Source: Chrysoperla carnea (lineage: Eukaryota; Arthropoda; Insecta; Neuroptera; Chrysopidae). From it: 64,000 bases of DNA. Below are positions 1-10,031 of the stretch, piece by piece. Location: positions 66,843,501 to 66,907,500 of the forward strand of contig NC_058341.1 in assembly GCF_905475395.1 (NCBI RefSeq). The letters are read 5' to 3'. Numbering within the stretch: the stretch's first letter is position 1; the number at the start of each line of letters is the position of its first letter. A program made the translations under genes and the position numbers. The notes below the pieces were generated by a model. That model was not told the DNA's origin. It saw only the letters and a list, made by a program, of their open reading frames with translations, and ran no database searches.

Positions 1-569
1 TAACATGTAAAGAACTGCAAATTAGTAATAACAGCCCCCTTTAACGCCAAAATTGTTCACTGGTAGCGCTGGCATCGATTTTATTGTCCCTACCATGACT
101 ACGCACACAACGAATATGTTATCCACTGAAGAAGTGACAAGAAAGATACTCTTATGGTTTTGTAGTATAAGGCTATCTTTCTTTACTTAAATGACGTAAA
201 AAAAAAAAAAACGATTGCGTCTATAAATGGTATTTCAACAATTAAGGCAATTGTTTGTTTTCAAGCAGGCAATATTTTTGAAAAATTTTATGTGCTGAAG
301 AAGAGAAATTTTATAAGAGTTTTTCCTGAAATGTCCCGACCAAGTGTATATAATGCTCGTCTATATATACTCGTAACCAAATTTTTTTGACTCCGATTTG
401 TTACCCTACATTTACTAATAAATATCGAAAAAACAAGCATTTTTGTGCAATCATATTCGAATTTCACAATAAAAAAGAATATTAACTCGCATTAAAGTAT
501 AAAATTAATTGCAGCTAGCTGTAGAAAGAGTCGATCTAGAGCTATAAAGTCAACAACAACAAAAACTAG
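1..569. other. Gene-free AT-rich stretch
   Basis: No reading frame resembles a protein. The only recognisable item is at about 222-262, where a short piece matches the distal end of dispersed family A (the motif TGGTATTTCAACAATTAA followed by CAATTGTTTGTTTTCA), so an old truncated copy of that repeat lies here. Confidence 0.5.
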
Positions 570-2565
570 GTTAACGATTTAAGTCAATGACGACTATATA
601 AGCCAGTCACCTGGTAGTCAAGATCGTGCCCGTTTCGAAAAAAACATCGAATGGCTGAAAATACTTTTCTTAAAACGACAATTTTGTGCGCTGATCACGA
701 ATTTTTGGGTCATTTTGCTCCCTGAGGTGAGGAAAAAAAGATTTGGCCACTATTACCGTTTTTTTTAATAATTTTTTGTTGAGTAGGAGTTTGACTTCAA
801 AAATAAAATGTATGTCGGGAAAGATAGTTGGTTCTTATGTTGTTCCACCTTGTTTTTGGTTTTTTTTGAATAGCGGCATTTCCGGTGCCAAAATCAACCA
901 TTTCCGGAAAATCTTAAGGATGGATACCCAATATTAAATTTGAAGTTATTTTATTCAATTTAAAGTATGTTGAAGAATAAACTCCACTCTTTCGATTATA
1001 TGGAAAAAAATAGTACTTTTCCGTGGGTTTAAGAGAAATAATCGAAATTGAAAGCGTCATTTAACTCCGGGTTATTTTTGCCGGAAGTAGTTTAAGTTAG
1101 AAAAAAATTAAAAAATATGATACGTAAAACTGAACTCAAGTAAAAAAAAAAAACTAATTTTTGAAAACTATGCACTTTTTAGAATTATTTTATGCAAAAA
1201 AAATTGGTCCTTACCGTGGTTTTTGTAGAAATATTTGAGTTCAATTTTGGGAAAGTCATACTTTTATGTCATTTAAATGTCATTATGACATTATTTTATG
1301 AAAATTTCAAGTCAAATTACATACTTGTTTTATGATAAATAATTAATTAAAGATACAATATTAATTATTTCATACTTATAATTACTTATAATTACTAAAA
1401 AAAATATTATATGTATGATTCTCTATAAAAATTAATTAAAAAATTATTTAGATGTACTACCGAGTTTGACATGGTATCCATCCTTAAAATCGAGTTTTTA
1501 GGAAACAAATTCAGCTATTTAACAAAATCAAAAAAGAAAAATAAAAATACCATCCATTGTAATTTTCGTCAATAGCCCGACTTCTAAGAGTGGTTAGTTT
1601 TCGAGGTTAGAATTATTTTAGATTGGCCAAATTTTACAGGTTGTTAGAATTGACTACGATCCGCAAGTCGATTTATTTTAACTCATCTTGAACCGGAGAT
1701 ATTGATCAAGTTGCGTTTGGGGCTCTCATGAGCCCATTATTGGGCCTTGGAAACAAATTTAAAATATGAGTGGTAGATTTAAACACCCTTAGTTTAAATT
1801 TTCACCCAAATTTGCGACTTCGTAATTATCAATAAACAAATTATATAGCAAGAAGATCAAAAAAAGTGCTCGAAGTTAAAATTGCAATCTTTTTGTATGT
1901 TTTATAGCAGTGAATGTATATTTATAGTTACATGCACATATAAGAAGTGTTCCAAACAAACAAAAAGATAGCGAATCAAAGTGCTGTAGAATTTTTTTAT
2001 TGATAGCTACAAAGTCGAAAATTTGGATTTAAACGCATTTTGATCAATTACTCCGATTCTAGATGAGATAAATAAAATAAATCGGCTTGCCGCAAAAGTT
2101 GGGTCGTAGTCTATTCAAACAACCTGTATTTGGCCAACTTCGAAAACTTACCACTTTTTCGTGGTCCGAAGTTCAGAAGTCAGGATATTGACCAAACTTA
2201 CATGGATGGATGGTATTTTTAGATTATTCTGACCAGAATCTACAAGACCAATTTCAATTTTTTTAAATAACTGCAATTTTTTGGCCTAAAAACTCAATTC
2301 TACGATATTCCAGAAATGGTTGATTTTGGCACCGGAAGTGGCGCATTTAAAAAAAAAAAAAACAAAAACAAGGTGAAATAACATAAGAACGGTAAAAGTG
2401 GCCATCGGGGAGGAAAATGATTCGAAAATTCGTGATCAGCGCACAAAATCATCCCTTAAAAAAGTATTTTCAACCATTTGCAAGAAACAAAAAAAAAACC
2501 TACCAGGAGACTGGGCTAATAGTTATAGAAGTCATGCGAGTATTTCACCAAAGATTTTTTTCTGT
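570..2565. repeat. Degenerate fold-back (long inverted repeat) element
   Basis: Two arms are inverted copies of each other. The stretch 640-913 pairs with about 2285-2495 (both carry GTGCGCTGATCACGAATTT or its complement, and GGTGCCAAAATCAACCATTT), 1490-1740 pairs with 2030-2230, and 1770-1835 pairs with 1985-2040. The outermost similarity reaches about 570 and 2565. The arms are diverged by many substitutions and small indels, so the element is old. It contains no coding frame and looks like a non-autonomous DNA transposon or the remains of an inverted duplication. The left arm is interrupted by a later insertion (918-1483). Confidence 0.7.
918..1483. mobile_element. TTAA-flanked MITE nested in the fold-back left arm
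   Basis: The segment begins GGATGGATACC and ends with its complement GGTATCCATCC, and is flanked on both sides by TTAA (914-917 and 1484-1487). The matching right arm of the surrounding fold-back is continuous across this point, which supports 918-1483 being an insertion. A TTAA target duplication is typical of piggyBac-type cut-and-paste elements, but the termini do not start with the usual CCC, so the superfamily is inferred from the target site only. The 566-bp interior is AT-rich and non-coding. Confidence 0.6.
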
Positions 2566-2950
2566 TCCATTGATTATGAAAATATGTAGATGTGGAAATA
2601 TGTTACATATTTATGATAATATTCAGAAACACACAGTTTATGTATTTCATTTTTTTGGAATTTTTCCAAATATGAGAATAAATTTTTTTTTTTTTTTGGT
2701 GTGTGGTAAATTAAATATTTAAAAGTTTTATATTCATGATGTGTGAATGACTACTAGGTACTATGTTCGGTTCGTCTTCTAGTTTTTTTTTAATACTTAT
2801 TCTGCAGTCAGTCTCGAAGGTATATTTTATGTATAGAAAGTTTATCCTATCATTTGTGTGGTACTATCATAATAAAAATGAAATGGTTGTTTTTTTTCTC
2901 TTGAAAACACATTAGATTTATTGGTATTTGGTATAAACAACAATGTAATA
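2566..2950. other. Gene-free AT-rich stretch before the R2-type insertion
   Basis: No protein-like frame, with runs of T and A. It is the 5' flank of the retrotransposon and carries no similarity to 28S rRNA, which matters for classifying the element that follows. Confidence 0.6.
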
Positions 2951-2968
2951 TATCTAAATAGCATTTTT
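2951..2968. repeat. Left target-site duplication of the R2-type element
   Basis: The 18-bp string TATCTAAATAGCATTTTT occurs here and again at 6964-6981, immediately outside the two ends of the retrotransposon. A perfect duplication of this length is what target-primed reverse transcription with staggered cleavage produces, and it fixes the element boundaries. Confidence 0.85.
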
Positions 2969-2971
2969 TAG

Positions 2972-5900
2972 GTTTTTTCATGGTTTCAATGTGCGGAATG
3001 TGGATTCCGGTCTGAGTCTCTGAAAATTTTAAAAAAACACCATCAGACTCACCAACCGGGTGCGGCAACTGCACCACCTAAGACAGCCGCACCCCGGAAA
3101 CAACCAGTAAGGGCCGCACGTAGTCAACCACCACCAACTAGGTTGGCTACGCAAACTACACAGAGCTCGCCGGAATCCCAAACTACAGTAACCCCGCCAA
3201 GGCGCATTACGCGCGCAAGATCGGTGTCCCAGGCAGGAGCCTCCAACATCGCTCCACCATCTGGGCCTCAACCCAGCACATCCACCGGATTTGACATCAC
3301 AAGGATCATACATCAAATACTCGAAGACAGCAGTGACGACGAGCTACCATCTACCGTCAACCCGACAAGTGCCACTCAACAGCCCCCGCCCCCTAAAACC
3401 GATAATGGCACAGGGGCTGCTCTTGGTACTGTAACTGAAAGGTTGTGTCACGATGTATCGATGGATCCCCATACCTATATAGACCCACCGCATTCAGATC
3501 ACTTGGTTGGCATAAACTCGTATCCACTAGGATCACTACCCCAACCACTCAGCCAAACTAGATCACCCGCTGAGCTGAACGGTGTCACCAGCATTACTCG
3601 AGAAATGGAGACTGAACTTCCACCGGTTGCTACAGCCGCCCAAAACCAACCAGACCTTGTCACCATTGATCCCGGCGCTACCCCGGTAGTTGCCGGAACC
3701 AATGTTGACGAGCTACCAACACCAATTCCACCCACCGACTTGGCCGACAGTCAACTGACCAAAAACCAAGTTCGGTGGCTTGCACTAGTAAATAACGCCG
3801 CCAGCTGGGAGGAATTTGAGGCGGCAGTAGCAACCATCACAGCAGACCTTGCGAGAGGCACTCCAGGCCATGTGGCCGAAAGACCACCACCAAACGTGCA
3901 GCGTTTTCAAAATAGGCCTCGGCCTATGAGAAACCGCCCCCGCCGTGCACAATATAACCCTGCGGACGCGGCGAAGATTCAGAAATTATATAAGATCAAT
4001 AAGAAAAAAGCCATGACCAGCATACTGAGTGATCCAGGTAGCTCACCATTTTGTCAGGTCAACACGGAAACGGTCCATGAACATTTCCGTGGAATATTTG
4101 CTCATAAGGATCAGGAAATAACACCAACTCCTGAACAAATCCGGCAAATATTCAGACCTGACCAAAATGATGGCGGAGATGGAGACGAACGCTTCACGTT
4201 CCTACTGGACTCCATCTCAAAAGAATCAGTATGTGCGCGATTGGCTAAAACCTCTAACACCGCTCCGGGGAAGGACGGTATAAGGTACTCGTGCCTTAAA
4301 CGTTCCGACCCCGGCTGCGTAGTACTTTCTGCAATCTTCGACCGTTGCTTCCGTGAGGAAAAAACACCACTGGCTTGGAATGACTCCCGCACCGTACTGC
4401 TTTATAAGAAAGGTAACCGTGATGAGCTGTCGAACTGGAGGCCTCTTACTTTGGGGGGCACGATCGCCAAGTTGTATGCCGGCGTTATCTCCGACCGTGT
4501 CACCTGTTGGGCGAAGCTCTCAGACAATATCTCACCAATGCAGAAAGGATTTCTGGAGTATGAAGGCTGTTATGAACACAACTTCATAGTCCAAAGTGCA
4601 TTGGATGACGCGCGCCGAGATGGCAGACAGATCGCATTGGCATGGCTTGACCTAGCCAATGCTTTCGGCTCTGTACCACACGACCATATTCGGCGGGTAT
4701 TGGAAGAGATGCGGCTACCCAACAAGATACGAAGTGTGATAGCCGAGCTTTACGCTAATACCACCACCACAATTCGCACTAAGGACGGAGAAACCCGTCC
4801 AATCCACATTCGTGCGGGCGTAAAGCAAGGTTGTCCACTTAGTCCTATTATTTTCAACTTGGCTATCGAGCCGCTCATAAGGGTGGCGTCTGGATTGGCA
4901 GCTCAGCATGGTTACAAGCTCCACAACCATAGCTTCTCTATTCTCGCGTATGCTGATGACATCGTTCTTCTCGGAAAAAATGCTGAATCCTTGAGGATTC
5001 TCTTGGATGCAGTAGGATCAACTGCTGAGTGGATGGGTCTAAAGTTCCAACCTCCGAAATGCGCCTCACTGCACGTTGATTGCAGGCGAAGACGGGAAGT
5101 CTTTCCTACGGAATTTACCATCCAAGGAGGAGGACTAACGGTTTTAAAAGACGGGGAAGAGTACCAACACCTAGGTGTACCAACGGGCTTCCGTGTGACC
5201 CAAACCCCCCTTGATGCCATTCAGGCCATCAAGGAGGACGTTCAGAAGGTACACGATTCTCTTCTCGCACCCTGGCAAAAATTGGAAGCCACAAACATGT
5301 TCATCCTTTCTCGGCTAGACTTTATTCTGCGAGGCGGCAATGTCGCCAAAGGACCTTTGACTGACGCAGACAAGACTATCAAAAGGCTAGCCAAGAAATG
5401 GATGAACCTACCTCAACGTGGCTCTCCGGAAATACTTTACATTCCATCTTACCAGGGTGGCGCAAATCTTTTACCGTTGGCCGATTCCGCGGACGTAAGC
5501 ACCGTAGTGCACGCTTTTAGACTGCTGACCTGCAAAGACACCATTGTCAGGGAAACGGCCTGGTCCTGCCTTAAACGTGTAGTGAGACGTCGTATCGGAG
5601 AAGATCCAACCGAGGATATGCTCGCCAAGTATCTGTCTGGCTCACTAGAGGGTCGATTAGCACGCGACGGCGGAGACATTTCTAGTTTGTGGTCACAAGC
5701 TAGAAATGCGTGCCGTCGCCTCAACAGCAAAATTAGTGTGGGTTTCCATTGGTGCAGAGAAAAGCGCGATCTGTCTGTCACTATCAATCGTCCTGGGCAA
5801 ACACCGGAGCGTATAATTGTCCCGGAGACGGCGCGATCCGTTGTTGTTCGAATGCTACGTTCAGCACTTCGAGCATTCTACCTTGCTAGACTGCTAGGAA

Positions 5901-6616
5901 AACCAGATCAGGGAAAGGCGTACTCCTGTACAAATCTAAGGGAAGCGAGCAACCACTTCCTGCTGAATGGTCGGTACACTCGATTTTGTGACTACCGCTT
6001 TATCCACCGAGCCCGACTCGGCGTCGTTCCATTAAATGGAGCACGGCGATTCGGGAACGGGGATAAACGGTGCCGACGTTGTGGTTATGTCAATGAGACA
6101 TTACCACACGTACTGAATCATTGTACCGTCCATTCAGCGGCGTGGCAACGGCGGCATAATGCCGTCCAAGACCGTCTTGCTCGCGGATCGCGTCTACCCC
6201 CGGGTGCTGTCTTAAACATCAATAGACAAGTACCCGGCGTACGGAGTACTCTTCGTCCTGACCTGGTGGTCCTGGATGAGGCTAGTAAGGAAGTCAAAAT
6301 CATAGACATCTGCATTCCATTTGAGGGTGCCCCAGATGCTCTAGAGGTGGCTCGGCAGCAAAAGCTCGATAAATATAACCAACTTGCTGCTGAGTTATCC
6401 TCGAAAGGCTATAGGGTCTCTTTGGATGCTTTTGTCGTTGGTTCGCTCGGGTCCTGGCTAGCACAGAACTACAGGGTTGCGAAGTCTTTGGGAATATCTC
6501 CAAAATATACGCAGACCATGGCACGGTTGATGGCGTCAGACACGATCCGCTGGTCACGTGACATTTATATCGAACATCTAACCGGACAGAGACAGTACCA
6601 TGATCAGCCTCTGTGA
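2972..6616 (+). CDS. R2-type retrotransposon polyprotein (zinc finger, RT, endonuclease)
   Basis: Single uninterrupted frame of about 1214 codons. No ATG precedes the first conserved domain: the frame opens at the codon after an in-frame TAG (2969) formed at the insertion junction, and the first in-frame ATG is at 3461. R2 proteins are known to start without a conventional 5' UTR or AUG, so 2972 is given as the open-frame start and not as a proven start. A C2H2 finger lies at 2990-3045 (C-x2-C-x12-H-x3-H). Next is a proline/serine-rich linker. The RT domain spans about 4250-5200, with PGKDGI near 4265 and the catalytic YADD at 4949-4960. A CCHC knuckle (CRRCGY...H...C) lies near 6072-6123, then an endonuclease core with RPDLVV near 6250 and VKIIDICIPF near 6295, giving the expected D...K/D pattern. 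The C terminus (near 6530) has the conserved SDTIRWSRDIY block. The product would nick a chromosomal target and reverse-transcribe its own RNA there. No clear Myb motif was recognised between the finger and the RT. Confidence 0.92.
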   Translation, partial: VFSWFQCAECGFRSESLKILKKHHQTHQPGAATAPPKTAAPRKQPVRAARSQPPPTRLATQTTQSSPESQTTVTPPRRITRARSVSQAGASNIAPPSGPQPSTSTGFDITRIIHQILEDSSDDELPSTVNPTSATQQPPPPKTDNGTGAALGTVTERLCHDVSMDPHTYIDPPHSDHLVGINSYPLGSLPQPLSQTRSPAELNGVTSITREMETELPPVATAAQNQPDLVTIDPGATPVVAGTNVDELPTPIPPTDLADSQLTKNQVRWLALVNNAASWEEFEAAVATITADLARGTPGHVAERPPPNVQRFQNRPRPMRNRPRRAQYNPADAAKIQKLYKINKKKAMTSILSDPGSSPFCQVNTETVHEHFRGIFAHKDQEITPTPEQIRQIFRPDQNDGGDGDERFTFLLDSISKESVCARLAKTSNTAPGKDGIRYSCLKRSDPGCVVLSAIFDRCFREEKTPLAWNDSRTVLLYKKGNRDELSNWRPLTLGGTIAKLYAGVISDRVTCWAKLSDNISPMQKGFLEYEGCYEHNFIVQSALDDARRDGRQIALAWLDLANAFGSVPHDHIRRVLEEMRLPNKIRSVIAELYANTTTTIRTKDGETRPIHIRAGVKQGCPLSPIIFNLAIEPLIRVASGLAAQHGYKLHNHSFSILAYADDIVLLGKNAESLRILLDAVGSTAEWMGLKFQPPKCASLHVDCRRRREVFPTEFTIQGGGLTVLKDGEEYQHLGVPTGFRVTQTPLDAIQAIKEDVQKVHDSLLAPWQKLEATNMFILSRLDFILRGGNVAKGPLTDADKTIKRLAKKWMNLPQRGSPEILYIPSYQGGANLLPLADSADVSTVVHAFRLLTCKDTIVRETAWSCLKRVVRRRIGEDPTEDMLAKYLSGSLEGRLARDGGDISSLWSQARNACRRLNSKISVGFHWCREKRDLSVTINRPGQTPERIIVPETARSVVVRMLRSALRAFYLARLLGKPDQGKAYSCTNLREASNHFLLNGRYTRFCDYRFIHRARLGVVPLNGARRFGNGDKRCRRCGYVNETLPHVLNHCTVHSAAWQRRHNAVQDRLARGSRLPPGAVLNINRQVPGVRSTLRPDLVVLDEASKEVKIIDICIPFEGAPDALEVARQQKLDKYNQLAAELSSKGYRVSLDAFVVGSLGSWLAQNYRVAKSLGISPKYTQTMARLMASDTIRWSRDIYIEHLTGQRQYHDQPL

Positions 6617-6660
6617 ACCTGCACACAGGTATGGATGGCCCGAACACCTGAGCCATCCCT
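6617..6660 (+). promoter_or_regulatory. Structured start of the R2-type 3' UTR
   Basis: Directly after the stop codon are two hairpins: ACCT-N6-AGGT (6617-6630) and GGATGGC-N12-GCCATCC (6633-6658). In R2 elements the 3' UTR RNA structure is what the protein recognises to prime reverse transcription. That this is the recognised structure here is inference. Confidence 0.45.
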
Positions 6661-6963
6661 CCCCACCAACAACTGTGATAAAGTGCTTGTGATATGTGTG
6701 TGCTGTGCTATTCTTTTTAAAATTGTTTGACTGTGATATGTGACACTATTTTATCCTTCTGTTTTTAAACTCTTTTAAATTATTTATTGTGTTTTTAATT
6801 TTTTAAATGTGTAGTCTAATTTTATCTATCTGTTTTTTAACCATTTTAACTCTTTTTTATTGTTTATATATTTTATTACTACACGTTGTTGCGATTATTT
6901 AAGTTTTTTATATTGTATATTTTATTATTTGTATCTTTTCAAGATTATTAAAATAAACGCTTT

Positions 6964-6981
6964 TATCTAAATAGCATTTTT
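6964..6981. repeat. Right target-site duplication of the R2-type element
   Basis: Exact second copy of the 18-bp string at 2951-2968. Confidence 0.85.
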
Positions 6982-8300
6982 CATTCTTTCTTTTAACTTA
7001 TAGTGTCTGTTTGTCTGTCCAAAAAACTTTGAATCGATTTTAACCCTTTTCTCCAAACTAATCGAGCTGAAACTTATGCAGAAAGGCTCGTGGCGACGGT
7101 TAAAAAATAATTAGTTTAATTTGGGATTTTCGAAATTTTAACGGTAAGAAAGGGAGTATAATAAAAACTTTCTTCTTCTTTCGCCTTTAAGTATATGCTT
7201 GAAACTGGAAAAGTCACTTTTATCGATAAAAATGCTTCAAGCGAAAAATGTTGGGTGTGTAGGCGCACATCTTACTCTGACATTAAATTTAACCTAGGTT
7301 TTCAAGCTCAATTGAAAGCTCACTTTGCTCACATAACAGGTAATCGAAGATGATCATTATAAATTAGAAAATTGTTATTGATTACAAAAGTAATATTTTT
7401 TGATCGAATTATTATTCCGTAAACCGTACAGTTTAGGCAAAAAAAATTGTTATTTCGTATAATTTTTTTTGTAATATCTAGGCACTTTTTGAAAAAGAAT
7501 TTTCCAATGAATCCAATAAAAGTGGTTAGTTTTTCTTCAAACCATTTTTGTTCAAACTGAATGGACAAACGCATAAAAAGCTAGATTTTTGCTATCAATT
7601 ATTGTCTAAACTATTTGGTTTACAAAAAAATGTTTCAAACAAAAATGTTTGCGTATTTATAAAGAACAACTTACTAATTTAAAGCGGTCATCTTATGTTT
7701 GATTATGAATCAGAGTGAGGTTTTAAATGAATCTGAAAACTTCAGTCGAATTCCATGCTGGTATGAGATGTGTGCCTTTGAAGCTAACATTATGCGTTTG
7801 AAGCATCTTCCTCGATTAAATTTTTTTATCGAGTTTCAAGCAAATGTCATCTTAAAAAAGACAGCATGTTTAATCTGTCTACCCGTATTTTTTCGTAAAC
7901 ATCACTGTTTTTCCGTGAAGGTGCAAATTAAGACAAAAGTATGTGTTGAAAGATTGCAGGGAGCTTCAACAAGTCATTTTGTGACAGATTCTCAAAAAAC
8001 AAAAAACAAATAAAATTCTAAAAAATACTTCTTTAAAATTTTTCAAAACCAAATGGCGGCCAAAAAGCCGTCAATATTGTTTTGTTTTTTTTTTTTATAC
8101 TTTTCTAATTCATTAAAAATAATGCAAGCACTGACATTCAACGCTTTCAACACAGCATATTTCGTCAATTAACTCAGTCAGTTGTTTCATTTGTTTTAAA
8201 CTTGTTTGTGAACAGTTGTGCTGTAATAAAATGCCTTTGGCATTAATTCAATTTGAAATGCCTAACATCCTAAGTAAATGTGGCAAGTTTGACGAAGGAA
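6982..8300. other. Gene-free stretch with a diverged family A remnant
   Basis: No coding gene. Pieces at about 7618-7660 (TTTACAAAAAAATGTTTCAAACAAA), 7880-7945 (TCGTAAACATCACTGTTT) and 8155-8215 (CAATTAACTCAGTCA) appear in the same order as in family A elements elsewhere in the window, so a broken, strongly diverged copy underlies roughly 7600-8220. Confidence 0.5.
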
Positions 8301-8309
8301 ATAGGAGGT

Positions 8310-8440
8310 AAAAGTTGGTATGAAAATACATATAAACCGCCCTTTTTAAGTTTACCACTTAACTGATTTTAAAAATCCTTACACTTATAGTATGCTCCAT
8401 TATCACCAAGAAACATGGGTTGTATTTATTACTTTTTGTT
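8310..8440 (-). repeat. Partial family B repeat
   Basis: Matches, in reverse orientation, the part of family B that reads GATAATGTAGCATTCTATAG in other copies, and ends with ACATGGGTTGTATTT as at 14570-14590. It is followed by a short direct duplication: TTATTACTTTTTGTT...TTTAATCAT occurs at about 8426-8460 and again at 8720-8750. Confidence 0.5.
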
Positions 8441-8822
8441 TTTGTTTACTTTTAATCATGCATACGATATTTATTCACTTCATGGTCTCTTGATTATAAT
8501 TGATATTTTTAATATGATACATACAGCGTAAACTAAATATTGACAAATATCTTGTCTAGTAATCTTAATTAAAAAGAATTGAAACAAAAAAAACTCGAAT
8601 CAGTACTTGGATTCATGTCAAGCGCCCTACCAATATTGGCTATTCGAGTTCTAGACAAGTGCAATTTTTTCAACTCATTGAATTTTTATTTTTACTTTTT
8701 TTATTCACTTATTTATAATTATTACTTTTTGTTATTGTTTACTTTAATCATCTATACGGGGTTGTATTTTATTTTCTAAAAATTTAGGGTTTCGCACCAA
8801 AACTTAAAATTTATTTTATATG

Positions 8823-9361
8823 TTATACCATGTTTATATGAAATATACATAGTATATTAAGTTTAGTCCCAAGTTTGTAACGCTTAAAAATATTGATGCT
8901 ACGAAAAAAAATTTGGTTTAGGTGTTCATAGAATCATCTAATTAATCCATTTCTGGTTGTCCGTCCGTCCGTCCGTCTGTGGACACGATAACTCAAAAAG
9001 ATATCAAGCTGAAATTTTTACAGCGTACTCAGGACGTAAAAAGTGAGGTCGAGTTCGTAAATGAGCAACATTGGTCAATTGGGTCTTGACCTATGGGTCC
9101 GTAGGACCCATCTTGTAAACCGTTAGAGATAAAACAAAAGTTTAAATATAAAAAATGTTCCTTATCAAAATATAAACAACTTTTGTTTGAAACATTTTTT
9201 TAAACAGCATTGTTTACCCGTGATAGCGCAAATTAGACGTAAATTGTATAGTATGTATTATATAAATTGTATATGTATGTGCAATGTGATAGAGTAATCA
9301 ACACTATTTATGCATGGTATTTCAACAATTAACTCAGTCAATTGTTTGTTTTCACTTGTTA
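8823..9361 (+). repeat. Dispersed repeat family A, full-length copy
   Basis: Begins TTATACCATG...GAAATATACATAGTATATTAAG and ends CAATTGTTTGTTTTCACTTGTTA. Diagnostic internal blocks are a GTCC microsatellite (GTCCGTCCGTCCGTCTGTGG), GATATCAAGCTGAAATTTTTA, CAGCGTACTCAGGACGTAAA and TGGGTCCGTAGGACCCATC. The last is a short dyad around GGTCCGTAGGACC. No coding frame and no clear terminal inverted repeat. At least seven other complete or partial copies lie in this window. The class (SINE, Helitron or other) is not determined. Confidence 0.8.
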
Positions 9362-9384
9362 TTAAATTAAAATTTGTTTTTGAT

Positions 9385-9990
9385 GGAACAATTTTTTTTT
9401 TATATAAGTTACAGAAATATTGTTTAAACAATATAAAAAACTAGCAGTTATCCACGTTATATATCCACTTCAATTTCCTCACCGTCACTTTTGTTTATTA
9501 ATAATTGGATTTTAACTTTTAGTGCGAACACCTAATTTTTTTTGAAAATAAAATACGGCTATGTCACTTGCTGACAATGTAGCATTCTATAGATGAAATA
9601 ATTTTTAAAATCAGTTTCGTAGTGAACTCAACATTGACGGTTTCACTATTTAATGGATTTTTACTTTTGGTTCGAAAACCCAATTCTTGGGAAAATAACA
9701 TAATACAGCCCATAACACATGTTGCTTGTTGATAATGTACCATTCTATAGATGAAGTACTTTTTAAAATGGCGGTTTATATATATTTTCATACAAAGTTG
9801 CATCCCCGATTTCACCCTTTCAGTCTTAGAATCATTCGGTACATTGCGTTTTCCTCCTCAAGATTATTTCCCCTCTCAGAGGTTTCTGATTTTAAATGAT
9901 ATACGACATTTAAAAAAAAAATTATCAAAATAGCTAGTATTGAGATAGTAGCTGCTATTGAGGACTCCCTAGTAAAAACATTCATTGATG
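9385..9990 (+). repeat. Dispersed repeat family B, compound copy
   Basis: Contains two successive versions of the block TGATAATGTAGCATTCTATAGATGAA (near 9573 and 9735) and ends in the block TTGAGGACTCCCTAGTAAAAACATTCATTGATGCG shared with 17320-17345 and 48830-48860. Non-coding. Confidence 0.65.
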
Positions 9991-10031
9991 CGACTATAAA
10001 ATAGTTTTTATCATTAATTAATTGATAATAG

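Larger units (their letters stand above)
2969..6963 (+). mobile_element. R2-superfamily non-LTR retrotransposon (RLE type)
   Basis: About 3995 bp bounded by an 18-bp target-site duplication. It has one large open frame, a 3' UTR of about 350 bp, and ends without a poly(A) tail (the end reads AAAATAAACGCTTT). The coding part is clearly richer in G+C than its surroundings. Protein order is N-terminal C2H2 zinc finger, reverse transcriptase, CCHC knuckle, then restriction-like endonuclease, the plan of R2 and related lineages (R2, R4, Hero, NeSL group). The 5' end lies only about 20 bp before the zinc finger, so either the 5' UTR is very short or the copy is slightly 5'-truncated and has lost further zinc fingers. 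The flanks are not rDNA. The open frame suggests recent insertion. Confidence 0.9.

Noticed and set aside
3029..6656. Frames antisense to the R2-type gene
   Set aside because: Byproducts of its higher G+C content; no domains, and the sense frame is unambiguous.
2969..6963. Evidence for surrounding 28S rDNA
   Set aside because: Neither flank resembles rRNA; the only shared sequence is the AT-rich 18-bp duplication.
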